This document shows, piece after piece, positions 31,564 through 40,530 of a DNA stretch of 64,000 nucleotides (the first letter of the stretch is position 1; every line of letters begins with the position of its first letter). The stretch comes from Azospirillum cavernae (GTDB taxonomy: Bacteria; Pseudomonadota; Alphaproteobacteria; Azospirillales; Azospirillaceae). Both the position numbers and the translations under genes were made by a program. Location of the stretch: the NCBI RefSeq assembly GCF_003590795.1, contig NZ_QYUL01000001.1, forward strand, positions 1,443,001 to 1,507,000, in the 5' to 3' direction. Below the pieces are notes generated by a model. It did no database searches. It worked only from the letters and a program-made list of their open reading frames with translations, and had not been told where the DNA came from.

Positions 31564-31674
31564 CCGCCCCCTCCCCATCCCTCCCCCGCTGACGCGGGAG
31601 AGGGGGCAGGAGCTTTGTCCGCGCGCGGCGGTTTTCCCTCTCCCGCGCAAGCGGGGGAGGGTTAGGGAGGGGGC
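31564..31674. repeat. 111-bp intergenic palindromic element, copy 1
   Basis: A roughly symmetrical element begins GCCCCCTCCCCATCC and ends with the complementary GGGAGGGGGC. Inner arms are CCTCCCCCGC/GCGGGAGAGGG and CCCTCTCCCGC/GCGGGGGAGGG, so it can fold as one large or two small hairpins. A second copy of identical length is at 39035-39145. It lies between prmA and the aminopeptidase gene. Confidence 0.75.
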
Positions 31675-31711
31675 ATCGAAGGCTGAACCCGCCCGATCTC
31701 AGCGCCAGTTT

Positions 31712-32602
31712 TCAGCGCTTGACCACCAGCGTGGTCCATTCGCCGACCGGGATGCGGGCGACCAGACGCAGGCCCTGATTCCGGTGGGCCTGGATGACGT
31801 GGCGTTCCTGCCGGTTCAACAGACCGGCCAACACCGCGTAACCGCCCTTCTTCAGATGACGACGCAGTTGCGGGGCCATGCGGGCCAGCGGGCGGGCCAG
31901 AATGTTCGCGGTGATGAGGGTGTAGGGCTTGTGTCGGCCGACCAGACGGGTGTGATAGCCGTCGCCGCCTTGCGAGCGGATCCGGCCCTGCAAACCATTG
32001 ATCGCAGTGTTGATGCGGGTGACGCGCACCGCCTCCGGGTCGATGTCCACCGCCGTCACCGGCACGCGCCAACGCTTGGCCACCGCCAGCGCCAGAATGC
32101 CGGAGCCGCAACCCATGTCGAGCGCCCCGCCCCGCCCGCCGCGCGGCAGCTTCAGATGACGCGACAAGCGGTCAAGCGCCTGAAGGCATCCGTTGGTCGA
32201 GCCATGCTCCCCCGTGCCAAACGCGGTCGCGGCGTCCACCAGCAGCGAGACGCTGCCCGCCGGGACGCCGCCCTCATGATGCGAGCCATGGACGAAGAAG
32301 CGCCCGGCGCGGATCGGCGGAAAGCCCTGGTAGCTGTGCGACACCCAATCAATCATCGGCAGGCTTTCGATGATGACCTTGGGTTCGTCGATGCCGACCG
32401 CCTGGGCCAGAACGGCGACGCGGGAGACCAGCCGGGGTTCGTCCGGCTGGCCATGGATGGTCGCCTCGACCAGCCAGTTGCCGCCCTCTTCCAGCTCGAA
32501 GGTGGACACCGCGTCGGCGTGATCGCCCACCGCTTCGGCGAAGGCCGGGGCATGGGCTTCGGGAACGACGAGCGCGATGCGCCAGAGCAAATTCGGGGAC
32601 AT
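31712..32602 (-). CDS. prmA: Ribosomal protein L11 methyltransferase PrmA
   Basis: This SAM-dependent methyltransferase modifies ribosomal protein L11 (296 aa). A small N-terminal substrate domain is followed by a Rossmann fold with FGTGEHGSTNGCLQAL, LDMGCGSGILALA (SAM loop) and ITANILARPLARMAP, which is the PrmA NxxA-type motif. The protein keeps the two-domain length. It follows the phosphoesterase gene by about 110 bases. Confidence 0.93.
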   Translation of the reverse strand: MSPNLLWRIALVVPEAHAPAFAEAVGDHADAVSTFELEEGGNWLVEATIHGQPDEPRLVSRVAVLAQAVGIDEPKVIIESLPMIDWVSHSYQGFPPIRAGRFFVHGSHHEGGVPAGSVSLLVDAATAFGTGEHGSTNGCLQALDRLSRHLKLPRGGRGGALDMGCGSGILALAVAKRWRVPVTAVDIDPEAVRVTRINTAINGLQGRIRSQGGDGYHTRLVGRHKPYTLITANILARPLARMAPQLRRHLKKGGYAVLAGLLNRQERHVIQAHRNQGLRLVARIPVGEWTTLVVKR

Positions 32603-32710
32603 GAGCGGGGGCTTTCCAGGACGACCACAGACAACCGCTGCTTTTTAACCGCCCACTCTTCCCGAAACCAAGAGAATTGCGCGCCCCGCCCGGTTCTCAG
32701 CCGCGCCCAG

Positions 32711-33748
32711 TCAGTTGCCGGGAACAATCATCGGATGAACGATGAACAATTCGCGCGCCGTCGGATCGACGTCCACCTTCACCCAATGGGCGTTGGGGCT
32801 GCCGAAGGTTTCCACACGGGTGACGTTGGGGATCAGGTTCGCTTGGTTGATGAACGGCTTGTCCACCTTGAAGAAATGGGTGTCGCCATGAACGACCAGG
32901 ATTTGCCCGTCATAGCTCTTGGCCTCGACCAGCAGAGCGTCGATGAAACGGTCATACCCGTCGACGTTGGAATTTTTGCGCTCGTCCTTGTCCTCGGTTT
33001 CCGGCAGATCAAAGCCCAGATCGGCCTGAAAGGTCAGCGCCACGCCCGGCGCCTTCAGCGCCTTGGCCTTGACGAACGCCTCCTTCATCCAGGCGATGTT
33101 GGCGGCGTCGCGCTCCTCATACTCGGCGTTGTCAGCGGCGCATTGGTCGGCCTTGCGGGCGCTCTTCTTGGTGCAATCCTTGTCGTCCAGCACCTTGTTG
33201 TTGTTGCTGCCGGGGATGTTCAGTCCAACGAAGACGATTCCGTTGTGAATCAAACGGGTGTTTTCGGAAAATTTCTCGCCGGGCTTGCCCTGCTGCTCCA
33301 ACGTCAGCTTCGATTGGCCAAAGCTCTGGTTGGTGGCGAACATGGTTTTGCGGATGTGGTCCAACCGTTCCAAATTGTCATAGCCCCCGTTGTTCAAACG
33401 GTGGCAATCGGTCCATTCATTGTCGCCGGGAACATAAATCATCGGGCGCTTCAGCGAATCGAACAGCGCCACCGCATCGGCGTAGCTGGCGTTCGCGCAT
33501 TCGGAGCTGCCGTCCTTGGTGTCGCCGTCAAACACCGAAAAGGCGATGTCGGCGGCGTTCATGTTGTCGATCAACCGCCGCATCTTCGGCCCGTCGCCGT
33601 TCTTGGCGTAGGGCAGATCGCCCCACAGGCCGAAGGAAAAGGGCGTCACGCCCTGGGCGGAGGCGCCACCGGCGACCATCACCATGGAGACAGCCAAAGC
33701 GACGGCGGTCCGGCGCGCGGAGCGGGCGGAGAAGACGGACGACAGCAT
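32711..33748 (-). CDS. Secreted calcineurin-like metallophosphoesterase
   Basis: A 345-aa exported protein. The signal peptide runs from the basic start through AVALAVSMVMVAGGASAQ (cleavage after about residue 32). Phosphoesterase motifs are FGLWGDLPY, VFDGDTKDG, YVPGDNEWTDC and VVHGDTHFF, the metal and His/Asp sites of the fold. The substrate is unknown. The frame opens at 33829, but the ATG at 33748 is preceded by GAGGA and gives the signal peptide directly. Confidence 0.85.
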   Translation of the reverse strand: MLSSVFSARSARRTAVALAVSMVMVAGGASAQGVTPFSFGLWGDLPYAKNGDGPKMRRLIDNMNAADIAFSVFDGDTKDGSSECANASYADAVALFDSLKRPMIYVPGDNEWTDCHRLNNGGYDNLERLDHIRKTMFATNQSFGQSKLTLEQQGKPGEKFSENTRLIHNGIVFVGLNIPGSNNNKVLDDKDCTKKSARKADQCAADNAEYEERDAANIAWMKEAFVKAKALKAPGVALTFQADLGFDLPETEDKDERKNSNVDGYDRFIDALLVEAKSYDGQILVVHGDTHFFKVDKPFINQANLIPNVTRVETFGSPNAHWVKVDVDPTARELFIVHPMIVPGN

Positions 33749-33882
33749 GATGAATCCTCGGGGCTGGCAAGCGGACTTGCGGGCAGGATGCGACGCTCCC
33801 TGTTTAGGAGCGCCCCCGAGGCCGGTCATGTGAATTTCCCATGACGGGCGCGATCCGTCCGACGCCCCGCGAAACCTAACGT

Positions 33883-35079
33883 TCAGCCCGCCGACAGGCG
33901 GTCGGCGATGTCATGCATGCCCTGATCGCGCAAAACGGTCTGGCGATGACGGACCATGCGGCGGTCCAGCGCCTTGGCGACCACCGACCCGCCCAACAGT
34001 TCGCCCTGCGGTCCCTTCAGCCGTTGGGTCAGGCTTTGGATCAAGACCCCTTCCGACTTCACGTCGCGACGATCAAGCGGTTGGTCGCTGAGCAACGCTT
34101 GCCGTATCCGATCAATCAGCACGATCTGGCACAGCGGCGCCCGTCCGCGCAGGGCCATGTCGCACACCTGCGACAGGGCGACCGTCGGCTGCGGGATCAT
34201 CGGATCGGGGTTGCGGCCATAGAGCGAATCGACCAGCGCGCACAAACCCATGACCAGACTGGGCTGCGGCCCCAGCAACTCCTTCAAGGTGTCGGCGGAT
34301 CCCAGCACATCGGCCATCACGCCGTCGATCAGTTCCAGATGGCGCGGCCCGGTGTCCTCGTCAATCAGGTCCAGCAGCACGTCCAGCTTGCCGCCCAGAG
34401 TGCCCCCTTCAACCATATGCAGGGTCAGCAGGCTGAGGAACACAGCGTCGTGCCCCTCAACCCCCACCTCCGCGTCGATTCGGCGGCTGGTGTCGTCCAG
34501 GTCACGGGCGTTGAAGCTGGGCAACCGCTTGCGCTCGGCCAGAAAATCGCGGGCCTGCGCGGCGGCGGCGTCCACCAAGCGCCGGATCTCCTTCACCCGC
34601 GTCGGAACAACCATGCCATGCAGGTCGGCGTGATGCCGGGCCGTGGCGTGGATGGCGGCGCTGAGCAGCGCGCCCTGCTCGTCCAATTTGCGGAAATGCG
34701 GCCAGGAATGCAGCAGTTCGGTCGGCGTGATGCGTTGACGATCCAGGAAGGGGCGCAGCAACCGACCGATCACCACCCGGCTTTCAAAGCCGCGCAAATC
34801 ATCCAGGGTCCGGCAGACCGGCGCGCCTTCCGCCGTGCCGCCCAGCATCAGCGGCTTGCCTTTGTTCTCCGGCGCCTTCTTGTGCAGGATCACCGTTTCC
34901 AGGCCAAGACCAGCCAGGGTGCGGAATTTGATGACCTTGACCTCTTCGACCCCACCGGCCATGAGCTGCGAGCGGGCGCAGGACAGCGACGCCTCTTGAT
35001 CGGTGAAAGCGCCTTCGATGCGCCAACGCCCGTCCCGACGGCTTTGAACCTCGTAGCTGGTGCTGCCCTTGCCAAACAC
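33883..35079 (-). CDS. Unknown cytoplasmic protein of about 400 residues
   Basis: No recognised family. It begins with a short beta-rich segment (SYEVQSRRDGRWRIEG), then a long mostly helical body with a charged middle (RLVDAAAAQARDFLAERKRL) and a C-terminal helical repeat-like region. No signal peptide or membrane segment. The frame is open to a GTG at 35133. The GTG at 35079 has a strong GGAGG nine bases upstream and gives 398 aa, so it was preferred. It probably shares a transcript with pcrA, which ends about 100 bases upstream. Confidence 0.65.
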   Translation of the reverse strand: MFGKGSTSYEVQSRRDGRWRIEGAFTDQEASLSCARSQLMAGGVEEVKVIKFRTLAGLGLETVILHKKAPENKGKPLMLGGTAEGAPVCRTLDDLRGFESRVVIGRLLRPFLDRQRITPTELLHSWPHFRKLDEQGALLSAAIHATARHHADLHGMVVPTRVKEIRRLVDAAAAQARDFLAERKRLPSFNARDLDDTSRRIDAEVGVEGHDAVFLSLLTLHMVEGGTLGGKLDVLLDLIDEDTGPRHLELIDGVMADVLGSADTLKELLGPQPSLVMGLCALVDSLYGRNPDPMIPQPTVALSQVCDMALRGRAPLCQIVLIDRIRQALLSDQPLDRRDVKSEGVLIQSLTQRLKGPQGELLGGSVVAKALDRRMVRHRQTVLRDQGMHDIADRLSAG

Positions 35080-35179
35080 GAAACGCGCCCTCCATGCACC
35101 GACCGCAGGGAGACTGCCCCGGACGGCGGTCACAACGCTGTGACGGCCATCACAGGAAGCTCGCCCAACGGTTGGGCGG

Positions 35180-37489
35180 TCAACCCGCTTTTTCAGCCGG
35201 GACGACGAAGCTGTCCATCACCTTCTTGGCGCCAGACTGATCGAAGGCGATCTCCAGCTTGTCCTGCTCCACGCCAACCACGGTGCCATAGCCGAATTTC
35301 TGGTGGAATACGCGGGAACCCTTATCAAAGGCCGCTTCGGGCCGGGCGCGAGGGGCGACGGCGTAGGCGCCCTGGTCCAGCGTGATGGTTTTTGGCGCGG
35401 GGGGCTGGCGGGTCTGTCCACGGAATTGGAAGCCGCCGCCGCCAAAGCCGCCCATCGCGTCGCGGAACGCCGCCCCGGCGCCGCCAGGATGCAGACCGGG
35501 CGCGGCCTCCGTCTCGACGTCGCTCTGCGGCAATTCGTCCACGAAGCGCGACGGCAGCGCGCTGACCCAATTGCCGTACAGCCGCCGGTTGGCGGCGTGG
35601 CTGACATAGGCCCGCTTGCGCGCGCGGGTCAGCCCGACATAGGCGAGCCGCCGCTCCTCCTCCAACCCGGCGACGCCGGTTTCGTCCAGCGCGCGCTGGT
35701 TGGGGAACACACCCTCCTCCCAGCCGGGCAGAAAGACGCGGTCGAACTCCAGCCCCTTGGCCCCGTGCAGGGTCATCACCGTGACCTGATCAACCCCGGC
35801 GGCCTCGGCGTTTTCCATCACCAAGGCGACATGCTCCAGGAAGCCCGCCAGCGTCTCGAAATCGCCCATCGCGGTGACGAGTTCCTTCAGATTTTCCAGG
35901 CGGCCCGGCGCTTCGGCGGTTTTGTCCTCCTGCCACATCTTGGTGTAGCCGGATTCGTCCAGGATGATCCGCGCCATTTCCGTGTGCGGCACGGTTTCCA
36001 GCATGGTCCGCCAACGGAAAAAATCCTGCAACAGGCCGCGCAGAGTGCTGCGCAGCTTGGGCTTCAACTCGTCGGTGTCGGTCAGCAGCCACGCCGCTTC
36101 GGTCAGCGGCGCGCCGCGCGCGCGGGCGGCTGTGTAGAGCGTCTGCATGGCGGCGGGGCCGACGCCGCGCTTGGGCAGATTGACGATGCGCTCAAAGGCC
36201 AGATCGTCGTCGGGCGAATTGACCACCCGGAAATAAGCCATCGCGTCGCGGATTTCCTGCCGCTCGTAAAAGCGCGGCCCGCCAAGCACCTTGTAGGGCA
36301 TCCCCAGCGTGATGAAACGCTCTTCAAACTCGCGGGTCTGGAATCCGGCGCGCACCAGAATGGCGACCTGCGACAGCGGCGTTCCCTTGCGCTGGAGCGC
36401 TTCGATCTCCTCGCCGACCCAACGGGCCTCCTCCTCGCCGTCCCACAGCGCCTTGACCCGCACCGGCTCGCCGCCGTCGGCCTCGGTCCACAGCGTCTTG
36501 CCAAGCCGCCCCTGGTTGTGGGCGATCAAGCCCGACGCGGCTGCCAGAATATGCCCGGTCGAACGGTAATTTTGCTCCAGCTTGACAATGGTGGCGCCGG
36601 GGAAATCGGTCTCGAAACGCAGGATGTTGCCGATTTCGGCGCCGCGCCACGCGTAAATCGACTGATCTTCATCGCCCACGCAGCAGATGTTCTTGTGAGA
36701 CTGAGACAATATACGAAGCCACAAATATTGTGCGACGTTGGTGTCTTGATACTCATCGACCAGAAGATATTTGAACTTACGGTGATACTCGGCCAGCACA
36801 TCCGGGTGCTTCTGGAAGATCACCAGCGTGTGCAGCAGCAGATCGCCAAAGTCGCAGGCGTTCAGCGTGCGCAGCCGCTCCTGATAGGCGCGGTAGATCG
36901 CCACCACCCGGCCGTCGGCGACGTCGCCGCCGTCGCTGTCGTTCAGCCGGTCGGGCGTCAGGCCGCGATCCTTCCAACGTTCGATGGCGCCCAGCACTTG
37001 GCGCGGCGGCCATTTCTTGGCGTCGATGTTCTCGGCCTCCAGCAATTGCTTGATGAGGCGGATCTGATCGTCGGTGTCCAGAATGGTGAAGTTCGATTTC
37101 AGCCCGACCAGTTCGGCGTGACGGCGCAGGATGCGCGCGGCCAGCGCGTGGAAGGTGCCAAGCCACCAGCCTTCCGGCTCGATCCCGACCAGGGCGGCGA
37201 CGCGCTCGCGCATTTCCCGCGCCGCCTTGTTGGTGAAGGTCACGGCCAGAATTTGGAAGGCCGCCGCCCGCCGCGTCATCAACAGATGGGCCAGCCGGGT
37301 GGTCAGCACCCTTGTCTTGCCGGTCCCCGCCCCGGCCAGCACCAGCACCGGCCCGTCCAACGCCTCCACCGCCGCGCGCTGCGACGGATTCAGCCCGTCG
37401 AGATAGGCGAAGCGTTGGGCCGGAGTCGGAACGGCGCTCCGCTCAAAAGCGGCGCTGCTCAGCGGGTCATCGTCGAAATGGTCGGACAT
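35180..37489 (-). CDS. pcrA: UvrD/PcrA-family DNA helicase
   Basis: This superfamily 1A 3'-5' helicase acts in repair and replication restart (769 aa). Walker A AGAGTGKT is at about 52-59. The DExx box VDEYQDTN, CVGDEDQSIYAWRGA, the YRST motif and VTVMTLHGAKGLEFD follow in order. A C-terminal Tudor-like region (VFHQKFGYGTVVGV) is typical of UvrD. The frame opens at 37645, but the ATG at 37489 (MSDHFDDDPL) has a promoter just upstream. A short AT-rich, rare-codon patch lies at about 36690-36790. Confidence 0.94.
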   Translation of the reverse strand: MSDHFDDDPLSSAAFERSAVPTPAQRFAYLDGLNPSQRAAVEALDGPVLVLAGAGTGKTRVLTTRLAHLLMTRRAAAFQILAVTFTNKAAREMRERVAALVGIEPEGWWLGTFHALAARILRRHAELVGLKSNFTILDTDDQIRLIKQLLEAENIDAKKWPPRQVLGAIERWKDRGLTPDRLNDSDGGDVADGRVVAIYRAYQERLRTLNACDFGDLLLHTLVIFQKHPDVLAEYHRKFKYLLVDEYQDTNVAQYLWLRILSQSHKNICCVGDEDQSIYAWRGAEIGNILRFETDFPGATIVKLEQNYRSTGHILAAASGLIAHNQGRLGKTLWTEADGGEPVRVKALWDGEEEARWVGEEIEALQRKGTPLSQVAILVRAGFQTREFEERFITLGMPYKVLGGPRFYERQEIRDAMAYFRVVNSPDDDLAFERIVNLPKRGVGPAAMQTLYTAARARGAPLTEAAWLLTDTDELKPKLRSTLRGLLQDFFRWRTMLETVPHTEMARIILDESGYTKMWQEDKTAEAPGRLENLKELVTAMGDFETLAGFLEHVALVMENAEAAGVDQVTVMTLHGAKGLEFDRVFLPGWEEGVFPNQRALDETGVAGLEEERRLAYVGLTRARKRAYVSHAANRRLYGNWVSALPSRFVDELPQSDVETEAAPGLHPGGAGAAFRDAMGGFGGGGFQFRGQTRQPPAPKTITLDQGAYAVAPRARPEAAFDKGSRVFHQKFGYGTVVGVEQDKLEIAFDQSGAKKVMDSFVVPAEKAG

Positions 37490-37520
37490 GGGATCACGGC
37501 TTTCCTGTGCGGCGGCGTCT

Positions 37521-37548
37521 TGTATAGCACGCGGCGCGACTCGCTGAA
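37521..37548 (-). promoter_or_regulatory. Candidate pcrA promoter
   Basis: On the minus strand TTCAGC (37543-37548) and TATACA (37521-37526) are separated by 16 bases, about 30 bases upstream of the ATG. The extended CGTGCTATACA is shared with the bamD promoter. Confidence 0.45.
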
Positions 37549-37674
37549 GCCCGTCTGCACACCTTTCGTTCTTTTTTGACGGCGCCCGCCGCGCCCGCGC
37601 ATTTCCCGCTTGTCCCCTCTCGACGGGCCGAAAGACCATCCCCACATGAGGGTTCCAGAAGGAGTACCCCCGCC

Positions 37675-38115
37675 ATGCCCGTGTTCAGCTTCCTCCTCAA
37701 TGTTTTGTGGGTCGTCACCGGCGGCGTCTGGATGGCGCTGGGCTGGTTGATCGCCGCGCTGCTGATGGCGGTGTCGATCATCGGCCTGCCTTGGGCGCGC
37801 TCCGCCCTGACCATCGCCCATTACACGCTGCTGCCCTTCGGCCAGACCGCCGTGCGGCGCGACGAAATTCGGGGGCGCGGCGACCTTGGCACCGGCGGCC
37901 TGGGCTTCATCGGCAACATTCTTTGGTTCGTGTTCGCCGGTTGGTGGCTGGCGCTGGGCCATCTGTTCGCCGCCGTCGGTCTGGCGATCACCATCATCGG
38001 CCTGCCCTTCGCCTGGGCGCATCTGAAGCTGGCCATGCTGGCGCTGTGGCCCATCGGCACCGAAATCGTCCCCGTCGACGCGCTGGAGCGCCGCCGCGTC
38101 TGGGGTCGGGTGTGA
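37675..38115 (+). CDS. yccF: YccF-family inner-membrane protein
   Basis: A 146-aa membrane protein of the YccF (DUF307) family with about four hydrophobic segments. The duplicated half, NVLWVVTGGVWMALGWLI followed later by GNILWFVFAGWWLALGHL, is diagnostic, and each half ends in IIGLPWA/IIGLPFAWAHLKLA. The function is unknown. The ATG at 37675 follows a GAAGGAG site. The frame is open upstream to 37576. Confidence 0.9.
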   Translation: MPVFSFLLNVLWVVTGGVWMALGWLIAALLMAVSIIGLPWARSALTIAHYTLLPFGQTAVRRDEIRGRGDLGTGGLGFIGNILWFVFAGWWLALGHLFAAVGLAITIIGLPFAWAHLKLAMLALWPIGTEIVPVDALERRRVWGRV

Positions 38116-38223
38116 CCGCGCGCCGGGAAGATGGACAAAATTTGAGATAAATATTTTTCTGCGCAGGAGCGCCGCCCTCTCCGCCGTCAAACTGACTGTG
38201 AGGCAGTCCGTCAGGAGAGAGCC

Positions 38224-38997
38224 ATGTCCGTATCCTTGGTAAGTTCGTCCTCCTCCACCCAATACGCCCAGCGTCCGCAAGGGCCGGGCAAGGAAGTTCG
38301 GGAGGGAATGAGCGCGCTGAAAAAGGCGGTCGAGTCCGGTGACTTGTCGTCGGTCCAGACCGCCTATGATTCCCTGTCCAAGCTGCAATCGAGCAAGGAC
38401 AGCAGCGGTTCGTCGTCCACCTCGTCCACCAGCAGCGCCAACGACAGCAAAAACCCGCTGAACAAGCTGTTGAGCAGCGTCGGCGACGCCCTGAAATCCG
38501 GCGACATCAGCGCCGTGCAGGAAGCCTTCAGCAAGAACGGCCCGCCCAGCGGCGGTCCCGGCGGCGCGGGCGGTCCTGGCGGCGCCGGTGGCCCGCCGCC
38601 CAACGGCCCGCCCCCCGGCGGTGGCGGTGGCGGTGGCGGATCAAGCGATGTGCGCGACGCCGTTGGCAGCCTCGCCCAATCGCTGCAATCGGGCGACGTG
38701 TCGGGCGCGCAGGATTCGCTGACCTCGCTGACCAAGCTTCTGTCGGCCCAGAGCGAGGACGACGACAGCGACGGCGAGACCGACAGCGACAGTTCGTCGT
38801 CGTCCAGCAGTTCGTCGTCCAGCAGTTCGTCGAGCGGCAGCACGTCGAAGACGACGGGCAACGCCTTCCTCGACAAGCTGACCAGCAGCCTGAGCGACAT
38901 CAGCTCCGCACTGAAGTCGGGCGACACCGCCAGCGCGCAAAAGCTGTTCGCCAGCATCGCGCCGCGCGGTTCGCAAGGCGTCAACGTCGTCGCCTGA
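38224..38997 (+). CDS. Low-complexity protein with four SGD/Gln helical repeats
   Basis: A 257-aa protein of unknown function. Four similar helix-turn-helix units recur around SGD at about 38-40, 92-94, 156-158 and 233-235, each of the type A(L)xSGDxxxxQxxxxxL. They are joined by Gly/Pro-rich (105-140) and poly-Ser/Asp-rich (178-208) spacers. There is no classical signal peptide or membrane segment. The start is supported by AGGAGAGA. Low-complexity linkers suggest an extended or secreted multi-domain chain, but the function is not known. Confidence 0.7.
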   Translation: MSVSLVSSSSSTQYAQRPQGPGKEVREGMSALKKAVESGDLSSVQTAYDSLSKLQSSKDSSGSSSTSSTSSANDSKNPLNKLLSSVGDALKSGDISAVQEAFSKNGPPSGGPGGAGGPGGAGGPPPNGPPPGGGGGGGGSSDVRDAVGSLAQSLQSGDVSGAQDSLTSLTKLLSAQSEDDDSDGETDSDSSSSSSSSSSSSSSSGSTSKTTGNAFLDKLTSSLSDISSALKSGDTASAQKLFASIAPRGSQGVNVVA

Positions 38998-39034
38998 TTG
39001 GAACGCCGGGGGCGCGTCGCCTCAGCGACGCTTC

Positions 39035-39145
39035 GCCCCCTCCCCAACCCTCCCCCGCCGCTGGCGGGAGAGGGAGTCTTGCGCCTTGTCGGCCTTCGGC
39101 GGAGTTCCCTCTCCCGCGCAAGCGGGGGAGGGGTAGGGAGGGGGC
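39035..39145. repeat. 111-bp intergenic palindromic element, copy 2
   Basis: Same length and layout as the element at 31564-31674. The outer arms GCCCCCTCCCCAACC and TAGGGAGGGGGC are nearly identical, while the middle (about 40 bases) differs more. It lies between the SGD-repeat gene and the convergent cyclase-like gene and may act as a terminator for either. Confidence 0.75.
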
Positions 39146-39191
39146 CGACGCGGCCATCCCCTCACATCTCCTCAGTCAAACACTCTTTTGC

Positions 39192-40370
39192 TCACAAACT
39201 CTGCGGCGCCGCCACGCCGGTCTTGCCCGCCTTCATCGCCTTCAGCATCACCGACGCCCGCCAGAATCCCAGCCCATCGCCGTCCAGAAAATGCACATGC
39301 CGGTCAGCGGCGAGATCGCCGACCAGACAGGTGATGGTCGTCGCGTCGGCCCGCGCCGTGCCGTAACAGATCGCGCCCGCCGCCGCTTCCTCGGCCAGAC
39401 GGCGCTCGATGGCGGCGGCCTCGTCTTCGGTGACGTCCAGCACCATGCGCGGCCCGCCCGCCTCCTTGCGGAAATCCGACCGCTCCGCCGTCGTCCGCCG
39501 GTAATGCTCGGGATCAAAGCTCGGCAGCTTCCAGCCCATGCGCAGCAAAAAGCTCAAGGTGGCGGAGGCGAGCAGCGCCTTGCCCACCCGACGCGCCGCC
39601 GCAAGACGTGACCGGCTCGCCCGCGCCTCCATCAGCAACGAGCGCCAGGACGGCGGCCAGCGCGTGACGATGCGCTCCCCACCGCCCAGCGGGGCGGCGG
39701 TTTCCGTCGGCACGATCCGTTCGATCTCCGCCTGGACGCGCGCCAGCGTCGCCATGCCCGCCGCGCCATCCTCCACCGCGTCGATGATGACGCACAGGAC
39801 CGTGCCGCGACGCTGCGGCACCGGACGCCAGCGGCAGGACACGGTTTCCAGCCCCGGCAACGGCCCCGGCGCCGGATCGAGCCGCCAGCGCGCGTCCTCC
39901 TTCACCCAGGAATCCGCCGCGACGACGCCGCTGCCCAGAAACAGGCCAAAGCTGTTGCCGTTGCCAAAATCATGCAGCGCCGCCATCACCTCCAACCCCT
40001 GGTCGAGCAAGGCGCGAACCGGGACGATGCCGATGCGCAGAGGAACGTCCATCACCTCTCCCGCCCAATGGGCCAGCGCGGTCAGCGCCGCCCGCGCCTC
40101 CCCTTCCCGCCCCGGCGGGACGGCGGCGATGGCGCCGTCGCCGCCAAACTGGCAGGCCACCGGGCTGTTTCCCATCTGAACCGCCTTGGACAGCACGGCG
40201 ACGACGGCGGCGGCGACGAAATTGACGTCGCGATGCCGCCCCTCGGCGGCCAAGCGGGTGCTGCCGATCACGTCGGCGATGGCGAGCGACCAATCGCCGC
40301 CCAACGCCGCATAATGGCTGGGGTCAGACGCCTCCGCCGCGAAATCATGAATCGCTGGCAATTGCGGCAT
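39192..40370 (-). CDS. Class III cyclase-like protein (DUF3095 type), copy A
   Basis: A 392-aa protein whose N-terminal 90 residues resemble class III nucleotidyl cyclases. IADVIGSTRLA (Asp33) and FGGDGAIAAV (Asp78) carry the two metal-binding Asp positions. The rest (HDFGNGNSFGLFLGSG, MVLDVTEDEAAAIERRL, DRHVHFLDGDGLGFWRA) matches DUF3095, a family often labelled adenylate cyclase but without known activity. No membrane segment is clear. It is adjacent to a close paralogue at 40531-41694. Confidence 0.75.
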   Translation of the reverse strand: MPQLPAIHDFAAEASDPSHYAALGGDWSLAIADVIGSTRLAAEGRHRDVNFVAAAVVAVLSKAVQMGNSPVACQFGGDGAIAAVPPGREGEARAALTALAHWAGEVMDVPLRIGIVPVRALLDQGLEVMAALHDFGNGNSFGLFLGSGVVAADSWVKEDARWRLDPAPGPLPGLETVSCRWRPVPQRRGTVLCVIIDAVEDGAAGMATLARVQAEIERIVPTETAAPLGGGERIVTRWPPSWRSLLMEARASRSRLAAARRVGKALLASATLSFLLRMGWKLPSFDPEHYRRTTAERSDFRKEAGGPRMVLDVTEDEAAAIERRLAEEAAAGAICYGTARADATTITCLVGDLAADRHVHFLDGDGLGFWRASVMLKAMKAGKTGVAAPQSL

Positions 40371-40413
40371 GACAGTCCCCTTGGTCGCCCGGAATCTCGT
40401 GTTCGGGGGCAGA

Positions 40414-40518
40414 CTAGAGCAGATCGTGTCAAATCGGAATCGATTTGGCGCGTGAATCTGCTCGACAAATCAAAGCATAGAGCGCCGCGATGTTTCGCAT
40501 TTTGGACGCGGCGCTCCA
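40414..40518. repeat. Compound palindromic element between the cyclase-like copies
   Basis: Two inverted repeats lie side by side. The first, 40417-40463, has GAGCAGAT/ATCTGCTC outer arms and an inner CAAATCG/CGATTTG. The second, 40480-40516, has GAGCGCCGCG/CGCGGCGCTC arms around a TTTCGCATTTTGG loop. The style matches REP- or RIME-like intergenic palindromes of alphaproteobacteria. It fills most of the 160-bp gap. Confidence 0.75.
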
Positions 40519-40530
40519 ACACAGAGACGA

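Noticed and set aside
35129..35177. Two short inverted repeats after pcrA as a terminator
   Set aside because: Neither is followed by a T tract, and the next gene downstream is likely co-transcribed.
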